Origin: Massiliimalia massiliensis
GTDB taxonomy: Bacteria; Bacillota; Clostridia; Oscillospirales; Ruminococcaceae
Direction: 5' to 3'
Length of the DNA: 64,000 nt
Assembly (NCBI RefSeq): GCF_900155615.1
Contig: NZ_FUHT01000004.1
Coordinates: forward strand, 62,001-126,000
Positions 8,878 to 19,781 of this stretch are shown one piece after another. Position numbers and translations under genes: made by a program. Within the stretch, counting starts at the first letter, position 1. Each line of letters begins with the position of its first letter. The notes beneath the pieces were generated by a model that ran no database searches, was not told the DNA's origin, and was given only the letters and a program-made list of their open reading frames with translations.

Positions 8878-9783
8878 ATGACATTAGTCATCGGTTCTTT
8901 ACAGCTTGGCCTTATCTACGGCCTGCTGGCACTGGGCGTTTATATTACCTTCCGCATCCTGAATATTCCGGATTTGACGGCAGACGGAAGCTTTACCCTG
9001 GGGCTTGCGGTCTCCGCCTCCTTTACGGTGGCGGGGCATCCGTATCTCGGCATCTTGGCGGCCTTTTTGGCAGGCGCCGCAGCAGGATGCGTCACCGGAT
9101 TTTTACAGACAAAGGTTGGAATCCATCCGATCCTGGCGGGGATTCTGACAATGAGCGGGCTTTACTCTGTTAATCTTTTTGTATTGGGAGCAAAGAGTAA
9201 TCTTTCCCTGATCGGAACAGACACCCTGTTTAATAAGGTGCTGGGAACAATGCCGTTTCTTGGGAAGGACGGTTCCAAGCTGCTGATTGGGTTTGTTTTC
9301 GCGGCGGTTTGCGCAGCAGTCCTGATCTGGTTCTTCAAGACGCAGCTGGGACTTTCCATCCGTGCGACCGGGAATAATGAAGATATGGTGCGCGCTTCTT
9401 CTATTAATGTAGATGTGGTGAAGATCATTGCGCTGGCGATTGCCAACGGCTGTGTCGGCCTCAGCGGTGCTGTGATTGCGCAGTATCAGGGCTTTGCGGA
9501 CATCAGCTCCGGAGTGGGGATGGTGGTTGTCGGGTTGGCGTCTGTCATCATTGGGGAGGCAATTATGGGAAAGCGCTCGGTTACGGTCGGATTGGTATCC
9601 GCCATTGCCGGTTCCCTGGTTTACCGGCTGATTATTGCTTTGGCGCTGAAAACCAGCTTTTTCCCATCCTATATGCTCAAGCTGGTATCCGCGATTATTG
9701 TAGCGGTCGCGCTTGCAGTCCCTGCTGTCAAAAGAATAATTCAGCTGCATAAAATCCGGAAAGGAGGGAACCGGAATGCTTAA
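8878..9783 (+). CDS. trpY: ABC transporter permease (TrpY-like)
   Basis: Integral membrane permease of 301 residues with about eight hydrophobic segments, of the branched-chain/ribose-like permease type (COG4120). GLLALGVYITFRILNIPDLTADGS near the N-terminus and the TGNNEDMVRASSI segment are typical of this subfamily. The start at 8878 has AAAGGATG about 9 nt upstream. It follows trpX by 53 nt and overlaps the ATPase gene by 8 bp, so the two are translationally coupled. The T-box leader of the transcript makes it part of a tryptophan-responsive importer. Confidence 0.87.
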   Translation: MTLVIGSLQLGLIYGLLALGVYITFRILNIPDLTADGSFTLGLAVSASFTVAGHPYLGILAAFLAGAAAGCVTGFLQTKVGIHPILAGILTMSGLYSVNLFVLGAKSNLSLIGTDTLFNKVLGTMPFLGKDGSKLLIGFVFAAVCAAVLIWFFKTQLGLSIRATGNNEDMVRASSINVDVVKIIALAIANGCVGLSGAVIAQYQGFADISSGVGMVVVGLASVIIGEAIMGKRSVTVGLVSAIAGSLVYRLIIALALKTSFFPSYMLKLVSAIIVAVALAVPAVKRIIQLHKIRKGGNRNA

Positions 9784-10570
9784 GATTGAACATGCGGATA
9801 AAACCTTTTTGGCCGGTACCCCAAATGAGCATCATGCGCTTTGTGATGTCAGTTTGTCTCTGGGGCGGGGAGAATTTGTCACACTGATCGGTACCAACGG
9901 AGCAGGGAAATCAACCCTGATGAATGCGGTCAGCGGAAATTTTTGGCTGGACAAAGGGACAATCACCCTGGACGGAGAGGATATTACCTATAAAAAGGAG
10001 CATAAACGCGCTTCCCAGATCGGACGGCTGTTTCAAGATCCGATGAAGGGCACAGCGCCGGATATGACAGTGGAGGAAAACCTTGCAATCGCCTATGCGC
10101 GGAGCAAGCGGGGGGCTTTTCAATTGGCGCTGAAGAAAGCGGACAGCGTGTTTTTCCGCCAATCACTTGCAGACTTTGGCTTGGGGTTGGAGGACAGAAT
10201 GAAAACCAAGGTGGGACTGCTCTCCGGAGGGCAGCGCCAGGCTGTCACCCTGCTGATGAGCACCATTGCCCAGCCGAAGCTGCTGCTTTTAGATGAGCAT
10301 ACCGCCGCACTTGACCCGTCAGCGGCAGAAAAGGTACTGCAGATTACCAACCAGATTGTAAAAAAGCAAAACTTAACTACCCTGATGATTACCCACAATA
10401 TCAGCCAGGCGCTGAAGATGGGCGACCGGACGGTGATGATGAACGCGGGGAGAATTATCCTTGACCTCTCCGGAGAAGAACGGAAAAATATGACGGTTCC
10501 GGAGCTTCTGGAACTCTACGCACAGAAAAATAATGAGGAACTGGATAACGACCGGATGCTGTTTTCCTAA
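9776..10570 (+). CDS. trpZ: ABC transporter ATP-binding protein (TrpZ-like)
   Basis: Cytoplasmic ATPase (264 aa) that powers the TrpXY importer. Walker A is GTNGAGKST, the signature LLSGGQRQ, Walker B LLLLDEHTAALDP, and the switch histidine is in MITHN. Start overlaps the end of trpY by 8 bp, with GGAGGG upstream. It is the last gene of the T-box transcript and is followed within 30 nt by a terminator. Confidence 0.9.
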   Translation: MLKIEHADKTFLAGTPNEHHALCDVSLSLGRGEFVTLIGTNGAGKSTLMNAVSGNFWLDKGTITLDGEDITYKKEHKRASQIGRLFQDPMKGTAPDMTVEENLAIAYARSKRGAFQLALKKADSVFFRQSLADFGLGLEDRMKTKVGLLSGGQRQAVTLLMSTIAQPKLLLLDEHTAALDPSAAEKVLQITNQIVKKQNLTTLMITHNISQALKMGDRTVMMNAGRIILDLSGEERKNMTVPELLELYAQKNNEELDNDRMLFS

Positions 10571-10591
10571 GTGATGAGCGATATGTTTTAA

Positions 10592-10624
10592 AAAAATCCT
10601 GTGGGGCGCCGCAGGATTTTTGCT
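10592..10624 (+). terminator. Terminator after trpZ
   Basis: AAAATCCTG and CAGGATTTTT (ending about 10621) form a GC-capped stem around TGGGGCGCCG, with the T run inside the 3' arm. Confidence 0.75.
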
Positions 10625-10634
10625 TTCAAGGACG

Positions 10635-10663
10635 TTGACAAGCCTTGATAAAGCGTTTATCAT
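10635..10663 (+). promoter_or_regulatory. lacI-type gene promoter with embedded operator
   Basis: TTGACA (10635-10640), 17 bp, TATCAT (10658-10663). A 17-bp odd palindrome, TGATAAAGCGTTTATCA (10646-10662), fills the spacer and -10. Seven-base arms around a central GCG are the form expected for a LacI-family operator, so the downstream regulator probably represses itself. Confidence 0.75.
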
Positions 10664-10685
10664 AGGATGCAGAAAGGGTGATGGG

Positions 10686-11702
10686 ATGCAGCAGGAGAAA
10701 ACAAGACGGGTGACATTGCGGGATATCGCCGCAAAGACGGGATTTTCGGTAAATACGGTTTCCCATGCGCTGAAAGACCAGCCCGATATTTCTGATAAAA
10801 CCAAGCGGCTGATTCGAAAAACCGCACAGGAAATGGGATATATCCGGAATTCGTCGGCAGTGTTCCTCCGTTCCGGCGTCAGCAAGTCCATTGCGATTGT
10901 GCTGGGCGATCTTTCAAACCCGTTATTTGCCATTATGGTAAAGGGACTGGAGGTACGGCTGAAGGAGAAGGGCTATGTTTCCTTTGTGATTAATACCGAA
11001 GAGGATAAGGCAACCGAGCGGATGGCGCTGGAAATGGCACTTGAGAAAAACGTAGACGGGATTATCCTGTGTCCCTCTCCGGACGGGCGGGAAAATGTTG
11101 CTTTTTTACAGCAGCAGGGTGTCCCGTTTGTACTGCACGGGCGGTATTTCCGGGATATGGATACCAGCGCGGTGCTGTATGATGACCAGCGCTGCGGCTA
11201 TCTTGCTACCCGGCATCTGTTACAGGAAGGGCATCGGAAAATCCTGTTTATCAACGCGCCGCTCTCGGTTTCCAGTGCGCAGGAGCGGTTAAACGGATAT
11301 TACGAGGCGCTGTCGGAATTTGGAGTAGGGCAGGCACAGGTAGCGACAGTTACCCTGTCCCCGGGTCAGCGGCTGGAGCAAATCCGGCACGCGCTGTTTG
11401 AAGAATATGATTATACTGCCGTGGTGGCGTTCAGCGATATGATTGCCCTGGAGGTGATTTCTCTCCTTCAGGAACAGCAGATTTCTGTGCCGGGAGATAT
11501 TTCGGTAGTCGGGTTTGACAACATCCAGTCAAACTATCTCCTGCCGACCCAGCTAACAACAGTGAGCAGCTCCAAATCGCTGATGGTAAGGAAATCGGTT
11601 GAGCTATTGATCGACCAAATTCAGCGCCATCATAAGGATTCGATCCGCCTGGTGCTTCCGGCTGAAATTAAGATTAGAGAAACAACCAAAACAAAAGCCT
11701 GA
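10686..11702 (+). CDS. LacI-family transcriptional regulator
   Basis: DNA-binding repressor of 338 residues. The N-terminal helix-turn-helix (TLRDIAAKTGFSVNTVSHAL, residues 9-28) is canonical for LacI/GalR, and the rest is a periplasmic-binding-like sugar sensor ending in the usual VGFDN...LTTV segment. The ATG at 10686 follows AAAGGGTG by 5 nt; longer frames have no ribosome site. The gene has its own promoter, overlapped by a palindrome, and lies directly upstream of the kinase-aldolase-GH2-glycyl radical operon, whose promoter also carries a central-CG palindrome. It is therefore the likely local regulator. The ligand is presumably a sugar or sugar phosphate from that pathway. Confidence 0.93.
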   Translation: MQQEKTRRVTLRDIAAKTGFSVNTVSHALKDQPDISDKTKRLIRKTAQEMGYIRNSSAVFLRSGVSKSIAIVLGDLSNPLFAIMVKGLEVRLKEKGYVSFVINTEEDKATERMALEMALEKNVDGIILCPSPDGRENVAFLQQQGVPFVLHGRYFRDMDTSAVLYDDQRCGYLATRHLLQEGHRKILFINAPLSVSSAQERLNGYYEALSEFGVGQAQVATVTLSPGQRLEQIRHALFEEYDYTAVVAFSDMIALEVISLLQEQQISVPGDISVVGFDNIQSNYLLPTQLTTVSSSKSLMVRKSVELLIDQIQRHHKDSIRLVLPAEIKIRETTKTKA

Positions 11703-11737
11703 TCTTTGGTAATAGTACTGAAAAGATAAGCCGCCGC

Positions 11738-11782
11738 TTGACAGCAGGCTTGTTTTTTTATACAATTACATTAACGTTAATG
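11738..11782 (+). promoter_or_regulatory. Promoter and operator of the glycyl radical sugar operon
   Basis: TTGACA (11738-11743), 17 bp, TACAAT (11761-11766), then three bases later the perfect 14-bp palindrome CATTAACGTTAATG (11769-11782). A site immediately downstream of -10 is a classical repressor position. A weak AAGCC/GGCTT stem with seven T overlaps the -35 and spacer and may end the lacI-type transcript. Confidence 0.78.
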
Positions 11783-11805
11783 GATAAATGTAGGGAGGCA
11801 TCTGA

Positions 11806-12810
11806 ATGGGAACTGGAATCGCGATCTGCGGGAATATTTTTATCGACCATGTCAAGACGGTGGATACCTTCCCGGAGGAAGGTATGCTTGCCAATATCCG
11901 GGCGCAGGATCACTGCGTCGGCGGATGTGTCAGCAACACCATTATCAACCTTTCCAAGCTGGAGACGGATGATCCGCTCTACGCAGTAGGATGCGTCGGC
12001 CGGGACAGCGACGGCGATTATCTGCTTGATGTCCTGCGCGGATGCGGAATCAATACCGAATATGTTTCAGTCAAGGAGAATGGAGCTACCGGATTTACTG
12101 ACGCGGTGGTTTCACTGAAAAACCACACCCGAACCTTCTTTAATTTTCAGGGAGTCAACGAGGGGTTTAGCCCTGGGGATATTCCCATTGATTCCATGAA
12201 CGTTAAAATGGCACATCTGGGGTATGCCCTCCTGCTTAACGCAATGGATCAGGAGGATCCGGAATATGGTACAGTCATGGCGCGTGTGCTTCATAGCTTG
12301 CAGGAAAAAGGGATTAAAACATCGATTGATGTGGTGAGCGAGGATGGAGAACGGTTTCAAAAGGTGGTATCTCCATCGTTAAAATATTGTTCTTACCTGA
12401 TCGTTAATGAGATCGAGGCGGGGATGATAGCCGGAATACCGGCGCGGGATCCAAGCGGTGTACTGAGGGAAGAAGCGATTCCTGAAATCTGCCGCAGGCT
12501 CTTTGTCTGCGGCGTAGCGGAATGCGTGATCATTCACTGCCCGGAAGCGGGCTATTATATGGATCGGAACGGGGATTTCTGTTCGCAGAAATCGCTGATC
12601 CTTCCGGAAGGATTTATTGTCAGCAGCGTTGGGGCGGGAGACGCCTTCTGCGCCGGAGCGCTGTATGGCTTGTACCATGAACTGCGGCCGCAGGAAATCT
12701 TAAAGATCGGGAATGGGGCGGCGGCCGCCTCCCTTTCCGGTGACAGCTCTATCAATGGCCTAACTGGAATGGAGCAGGTCAACCGGCTGAATCAACAATA
12801 CGGTCAGTAA
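11806..12810 (+). CDS. PfkB-family carbohydrate kinase
   Basis: ATP-dependent sugar kinase of the ribokinase superfamily, 334 residues. The N-terminal GNIFIDHV and GGCVSNT segments and the C-terminal VGAGDAFCAG (catalytic Asp279) are family hallmarks. GGGAGG lies 9 nt before ATG 11806. It is the first gene of a six-gene operon with a class II aldolase 16 nt downstream, the arrangement seen where a ketose (or ketose phosphate) is phosphorylated before aldol cleavage. The sequence does not tell fructose, tagatose or a deoxy-ketose apart; the last is suggested by the glycyl radical enzyme in the same operon (inference). Confidence 0.88.
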   Translation: MGTGIAICGNIFIDHVKTVDTFPEEGMLANIRAQDHCVGGCVSNTIINLSKLETDDPLYAVGCVGRDSDGDYLLDVLRGCGINTEYVSVKENGATGFTDAVVSLKNHTRTFFNFQGVNEGFSPGDIPIDSMNVKMAHLGYALLLNAMDQEDPEYGTVMARVLHSLQEKGIKTSIDVVSEDGERFQKVVSPSLKYCSYLIVNEIEAGMIAGIPARDPSGVLREEAIPEICRRLFVCGVAECVIIHCPEAGYYMDRNGDFCSQKSLILPEGFIVSSVGAGDAFCAGALYGLYHELRPQEILKIGNGAAAASLSGDSSINGLTGMEQVNRLNQQYGQ

Positions 12811-12826
12811 CAGGAGGTAAGAAAAG

Positions 12827-13657
12827 ATGCTGGTTAACTTACAGGAAATTATGAAATTTGCAGAGGAAAAGGAAATCGCAGTCGGCGCGTTTAACACACC
12901 TTGCTTTGAAAGTCTCTGCGCAGTGATTGAAATGGCGGAGCAAAAAAATGTACCGGTGATTATCGAACATGCAGAGGTTCATTTCCCATGCGGCCCGCTG
13001 CATCAGATCGGCCCGGTGATGGTGGACTTTGCAAGGCGCGCTAAGGTGCCTGTATGCGTCCATCTGGATCATGGCACCTCAATGGAGGTGTTGGAGCAGG
13101 CTGTGGAGCTGGGCTTTACTTCTGTGATGTTTGACGGTTCTGCGCTTCCCTATGAGGAAAACAAGGCGGAAACCAGGCAAGTGGTAAAATATGTCCACAG
13201 CCACGGCGTTTCGTTGGAAGCGGAGCTTGGATGTATGGCGACTGTCGGCGGCACAGAAGGAATGTATACTGACCCTGCGCTTGCGGCCGATTTTGTCTCG
13301 GCGACTGGTGTGGATGCGCTTGCAATCGCATTTGGAACAGCACACGGGATTTATGCTAAAACCCCTGTCCTGAATTTTGACATTATCAGCGAGGTGAAAA
13401 AGGCGGCGAACCTTCCGCTTGTCATGCATGGCGGCTCCGGCGTCGCAGACGAGGATTATGTCACTGCAATTCAGCGGGGTATCCGGAAAATCAATTATTA
13501 TTCCTATATGGGAGCAGGAGCCTATCAGAAAGCCCTGGAATACGGGCGAGAACATCCGGAGAACAGTCATCTGTTCCAGGAGCTGTCAAAAGTGGCGGCT
13601 GATACCATGAAGGAATACCTGGATCATATCATGGATGTCTTTTACCGATTAAAATAA
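12827..13657 (+). CDS. Class II (zinc) ketose-bisphosphate aldolase family
   Basis: Cleaves ketose mono- or bisphosphates to dihydroxyacetone phosphate and an aldehyde. The 276-residue protein shows the family's metal and catalytic sites: HLDHG with Asp81 and Zn ligand His82, LEAELG near 130-135, His173 in TAHGIY, and His201 in MHGGSG. Length is that of GatY/KbaY/IolJ-type enzymes rather than the longer E. coli FbaA. CAGGAGG sits about 10 nt upstream. Its position directly behind a PfkB kinase suggests it takes that kinase's product. Exact substrate cannot be read from the sequence. Confidence 0.9.
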   Translation: MLVNLQEIMKFAEEKEIAVGAFNTPCFESLCAVIEMAEQKNVPVIIEHAEVHFPCGPLHQIGPVMVDFARRAKVPVCVHLDHGTSMEVLEQAVELGFTSVMFDGSALPYEENKAETRQVVKYVHSHGVSLEAELGCMATVGGTEGMYTDPALAADFVSATGVDALAIAFGTAHGIYAKTPVLNFDIISEVKKAANLPLVMHGGSGVADEDYVTAIQRGIRKINYYSYMGAGAYQKALEYGREHPENSHLFQELSKVAADTMKEYLDHIMDVFYRLK

Positions 13658-16780
<3,123 letters not shown>

Positions 16781-16813
16781 GAGGTACAATATGGCTAAGG
16801 AGGGAAAGCACGC

Positions 16814-17662
16814 ATGAGCCGGGGAACGGTATTTGATATCAAACAGATGGCCGTTTTTGACGGCCCCGGGATCAGGACGACAGTCTTTTTAAAGGGCTGT
16901 CCCCTCCGATGCCAGTGGTGCCATAACCCGGAGGGGCTAGAGTCCTTCCCGCAGCTTATGGTGAGCCATCACGCCTGTATCCGCTGCGGCAGATGCGAAG
17001 CGGTCTGCGAGCATCCGGACGGATGTATGAACTGCTTTGCATGTGTGGACGTATGTCCGCTGCAGCTTAGAAAGATTGCCGGAACAGTTTACACAGACGA
17101 GGCGCTTGCCAAGATTTTGCTGAAAAATCAGGATATCCTTCGCATGAACGGCGGAGGAATTACCTTTTCCGGCGGAGAACCGCTGATGCAGGCGGGGTTT
17201 GTACTCGATGTCATTGACCGGCTGGAGGGGATGCACACAGCTATTGAGACCAGCGGGTACTGTAAAGCGGACATATTTCAGAGGGTGGTCAATCGGCTGG
17301 ATTTTATTATGATGGATATAAAGCTGATTGATCCAGAACGGCATCGGCATTTTACAGGAGTAGATAACCGACTGATTTTGGAAAATCTGGAACGGCTGAA
17401 AGGCACCGGGAAACCGTTTGTAATCCGCGTTCCGCTCATTCCGGGCGTGAATGATACCGAAGAGAACCTGACGGCTACGGCAAAGCTGCTCATAGATGTT
17501 GAATCCTTACAAAAGGTAGAGCTGTTACCCTATCACCAAACGGCAGGAGCCAAGTATGAAATGCTGGGAAAGGAATATTCGCCGGAATTTGATACTGCAC
17601 GTGAGGTGAGCGCAATGCAGTCTTGCTTTGAATCCTTTGGGATTCCCTGCACTGTATTATAA
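16814..17662 (+). CDS. Glycyl radical enzyme activase (radical SAM)
   Basis: Installs the glycyl radical on the enzyme encoded next, by reductive cleavage of S-adenosylmethionine. The 282-residue protein has the radical SAM cysteines in CPLRCQWC (CX3CX2C), preceded by FDGPGIRTTVFLKG. Two ferredoxin-type clusters are inserted (CIRCGRCEAVC and CMNCFACVDVC), and the SAM-binding GGGITFSGGEPL follows. The two-cluster insert separates it from the shorter pyruvate formate-lyase activase and is typical of activases for dehydratase- and lyase-type glycyl radical enzymes. AAGGAGGG lies upstream of ATG 16814, and the enzyme gene follows after 23 nt. Confidence 0.95.
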   Translation: MSRGTVFDIKQMAVFDGPGIRTTVFLKGCPLRCQWCHNPEGLESFPQLMVSHHACIRCGRCEAVCEHPDGCMNCFACVDVCPLQLRKIAGTVYTDEALAKILLKNQDILRMNGGGITFSGGEPLMQAGFVLDVIDRLEGMHTAIETSGYCKADIFQRVVNRLDFIMMDIKLIDPERHRHFTGVDNRLILENLERLKGTGKPFVIRVPLIPGVNDTEENLTATAKLLIDVESLQKVELLPYHQTAGAKYEMLGKEYSPEFDTAREVSAMQSCFESFGIPCTVL

Positions 17663-17685
17663 ACCAGAAGGAAAGGTGTGTGAAG

Positions 17686-19758
17686 ATGACAGAATATATT
17701 TCCCGCTTGCGGGATTACTTTATTGTAGAGCAGAAGCATCATGAATTCCGTCAGCCCGCAACAGACTGCCGGCAGATGGCAAAGGTATGGCGGCAACAGA
17801 AGCTCTCTGATCTTCAGAGAGCAACCAAACGGCTTGTCTGGATGCTGGAACAGGAAAAGCCGGTTGTCCTGAAAGATGAAACCATTGCTCTGCTCCGGAC
17901 TGTACCGGCTATTCCTGAGATCTTTACGGAAGAGGAATTTGAAGCGATTCGGAAGGAACATTATATCCACGAGCGGGGCAAGGTCTGCAATGTCAATCCC
18001 TTATACAGCCAGTTGATCGACGTTGGCTTTGACCGGAAGAAGGAACAGCTCCGGGATTTGATCGCAGATAATGAGCTGAAACAGGATACGGATGCAGTCG
18101 AATTTTTATCCTGCTGTTTGGAGCTGCTGGGAACGATTGAACAGTTTGCCGAGCGGTATCGGGAAGAGGCGCGGCGGGTTGGAAACAGGACAGTAGCGGA
18201 AGCCTTTGCCCACATCCCGCAGCAGCCACCAAGGACCTTTTCCGAGGCGCTGCAGTTTTTCCGGCTGATCCATTACTGTCTCTGGGCAAGCTTTAACTAC
18301 CACAACACGGTGGGGCGGTTTGACCAATATATGTTCCCGTATTATGACCGGGATATTAAAAATGGAACGCTTACCCATGACTCCGCACTGGAATTGCTGG
18401 AAGAATTTTTTATCAGCTTTAACAAGGACAGCGACCTTTATACCGGGATGCAGCAGGGCGACAATGGCCAGAGTATGGTACTGGGCGGACTGGATCAAAA
18501 CGGAAAGGAAACCTATAATGAACTTTCTGACCTTTGCCTGCAGGCCAGTCTGGAATTAAAGCTGATCGACCCTAAAATCAACCTGCGGGTGAACAAAAAA
18601 ACGCCGCTTTCCGCTTATGAAAGAGGAACTCATCTGACGAAGCAGGGGCTGGGCTTCCCGCAGTATGCCAATGATGACATAGTGATTAAGGCGCTCAAGC
18701 GCTGGGGATATTCCGACGAGGATGCACACAATTATGTAGTTGCGGCTTGCTGGGAGTTTATTATCCCAGGCGCCGGGATGGATTTGCCGAATATCAACGG
18801 GTTGTCTTTTCCGATGGCAGTCACAGAGATGGTGGGGCATCTGGAGGAATTTGATACCTTTGAGGACTGTCTTGCTGCGGTAAAGGAAAATATCTTCCAA
18901 GAGGCGGAGCGCCTTTGCGGCAGTGTCCACAACCTCTATATGGAGCCGGCGCCTTTCCTCTCCCTGATGATGCTTGACTGTATCGAAAATGGGAAGGATA
19001 TCTCCTTTGGCGGACGGTATAATAATTTTGGCCTGCATGGGAGCGGACTCTCTACCGCGGTGGATTCGCTTGCGGCGGTAAAAAAATATGTTTATGACGA
19101 CGCCTCTGTATCCAAAAAAGAGCTGCTGAAGCTTCTTGAGAATAACTTTGCAGGAAATGAGGAGCTTTGTACCAAGCTCCGTTTCAGTTCAGACAAAATG
19201 GGCAATGACAATGACGAAGTAGATGAAATCGCGGTCAAGCTGCTCGGCTGGTTTGCCGACGCGCTGGACGGTAAACAGAACGAACGGGGAGGAATCTTCC
19301 GTCCCGGAACCGGTTCGGCAATGTACTATGTGTGGCAGTCCGAGAATCTGATGGCGACGCCGGACGGCAGAAAGCAGGGCGAGGAATTTGCATGCAATTA
19401 TTCTCCGAGCCTGCTGGCGCGCTGTGACGGGCCATTTTCTATTATTAAGTCATTTACAAAGCCTGATCTGGTGCGGGTATGCAACGGCGGGCCTCTGACC
19501 ATTGAACTGCATGATACTTTATTCCGGAACGACGACAGTATCCGGAAGGTTGCCATGTTCGTGAAAACCTTTATCGATCTGGGCGGCCACCAGATGCAGA
19601 TTAATGCGGTGAACCGGGAGAAGATGCTGGACGCGAAAAAGCATCCGGAAAAATACCGGAACCTGATTGTCCGAGTCTGGGGCTGGAGCGGATATTTTGT
19701 AGAGCTTGACGACGTATATCAGGATCAGATCATTAAACGTATGGAACTTATGATGTAA
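17686..19758 (+). CDS. Short glycyl radical enzyme of unassigned reaction
   Basis: Anaerobic radical enzyme of the pyruvate formate-lyase superfamily, 690 residues, against roughly 760-850 for most characterised members. The C-terminal glycyl loop is intact: IVRVWGWSGYF with radical Gly666, preceded by HQMQINAVN and followed by QDQIIKR. The thiyl-radical site is AACWEF, giving Cys355 and Glu357; the C-x-E pair is the pattern of C-O/C-N cleaving and dehydrating enzymes, while pyruvate formate-lyase has a Cys-Cys pair. No CoA thiolysis is expected. The start is ATG 17686 with AAGGAAAGG about 9 nt upstream. Neighbours are its activase, a GH2, a FucI-like isomerase, a kinase and an aldolase. A sugar-derived substrate is therefore likely, but the reaction is not known to me. 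Confidence 0.9.
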   Translation: MTEYISRLRDYFIVEQKHHEFRQPATDCRQMAKVWRQQKLSDLQRATKRLVWMLEQEKPVVLKDETIALLRTVPAIPEIFTEEEFEAIRKEHYIHERGKVCNVNPLYSQLIDVGFDRKKEQLRDLIADNELKQDTDAVEFLSCCLELLGTIEQFAERYREEARRVGNRTVAEAFAHIPQQPPRTFSEALQFFRLIHYCLWASFNYHNTVGRFDQYMFPYYDRDIKNGTLTHDSALELLEEFFISFNKDSDLYTGMQQGDNGQSMVLGGLDQNGKETYNELSDLCLQASLELKLIDPKINLRVNKKTPLSAYERGTHLTKQGLGFPQYANDDIVIKALKRWGYSDEDAHNYVVAACWEFIIPGAGMDLPNINGLSFPMAVTEMVGHLEEFDTFEDCLAAVKENIFQEAERLCGSVHNLYMEPAPFLSLMMLDCIENGKDISFGGRYNNFGLHGSGLSTAVDSLAAVKKYVYDDASVSKKELLKLLENNFAGNEELCTKLRFSSDKMGNDNDEVDEIAVKLLGWFADALDGKQNERGGIFRPGTGSAMYYVWQSENLMATPDGRKQGEEFACNYSPSLLARCDGPFSIIKSFTKPDLVRVCNGGPLTIELHDTLFRNDDSIRKVAMFVKTFIDLGGHQMQINAVNREKMLDAKKHPEKYRNLIVRVWGWSGYFVELDDVYQDQIIKRMELMM

Positions 19759-19781
19759 GAGATAGAAAAGAGGTTGTATAA

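Noticed and set aside
10646-10662. Catabolite-response element (cre) site
   Set aside because: The spacing between TG and the central CG is too long for the cre consensus; fits a lac-type odd palindrome better.
11806-13657. Sulfoquinovose (sulfo-EMP) kinase and aldolase
   Set aside because: No GH31 sulfoquinovosidase, sulfolactaldehyde enzyme or sulfonate exporter beside them, and the aldolase is a zinc class II protein.
17686-19758. Assignment as pyruvate formate-lyase or classical propanediol/glycerol dehydratase
   Set aside because: No Cys-Cys pair as in pyruvate formate-lyase, length too short, and no microcompartment, aldehyde dehydrogenase or propanediol genes nearby.
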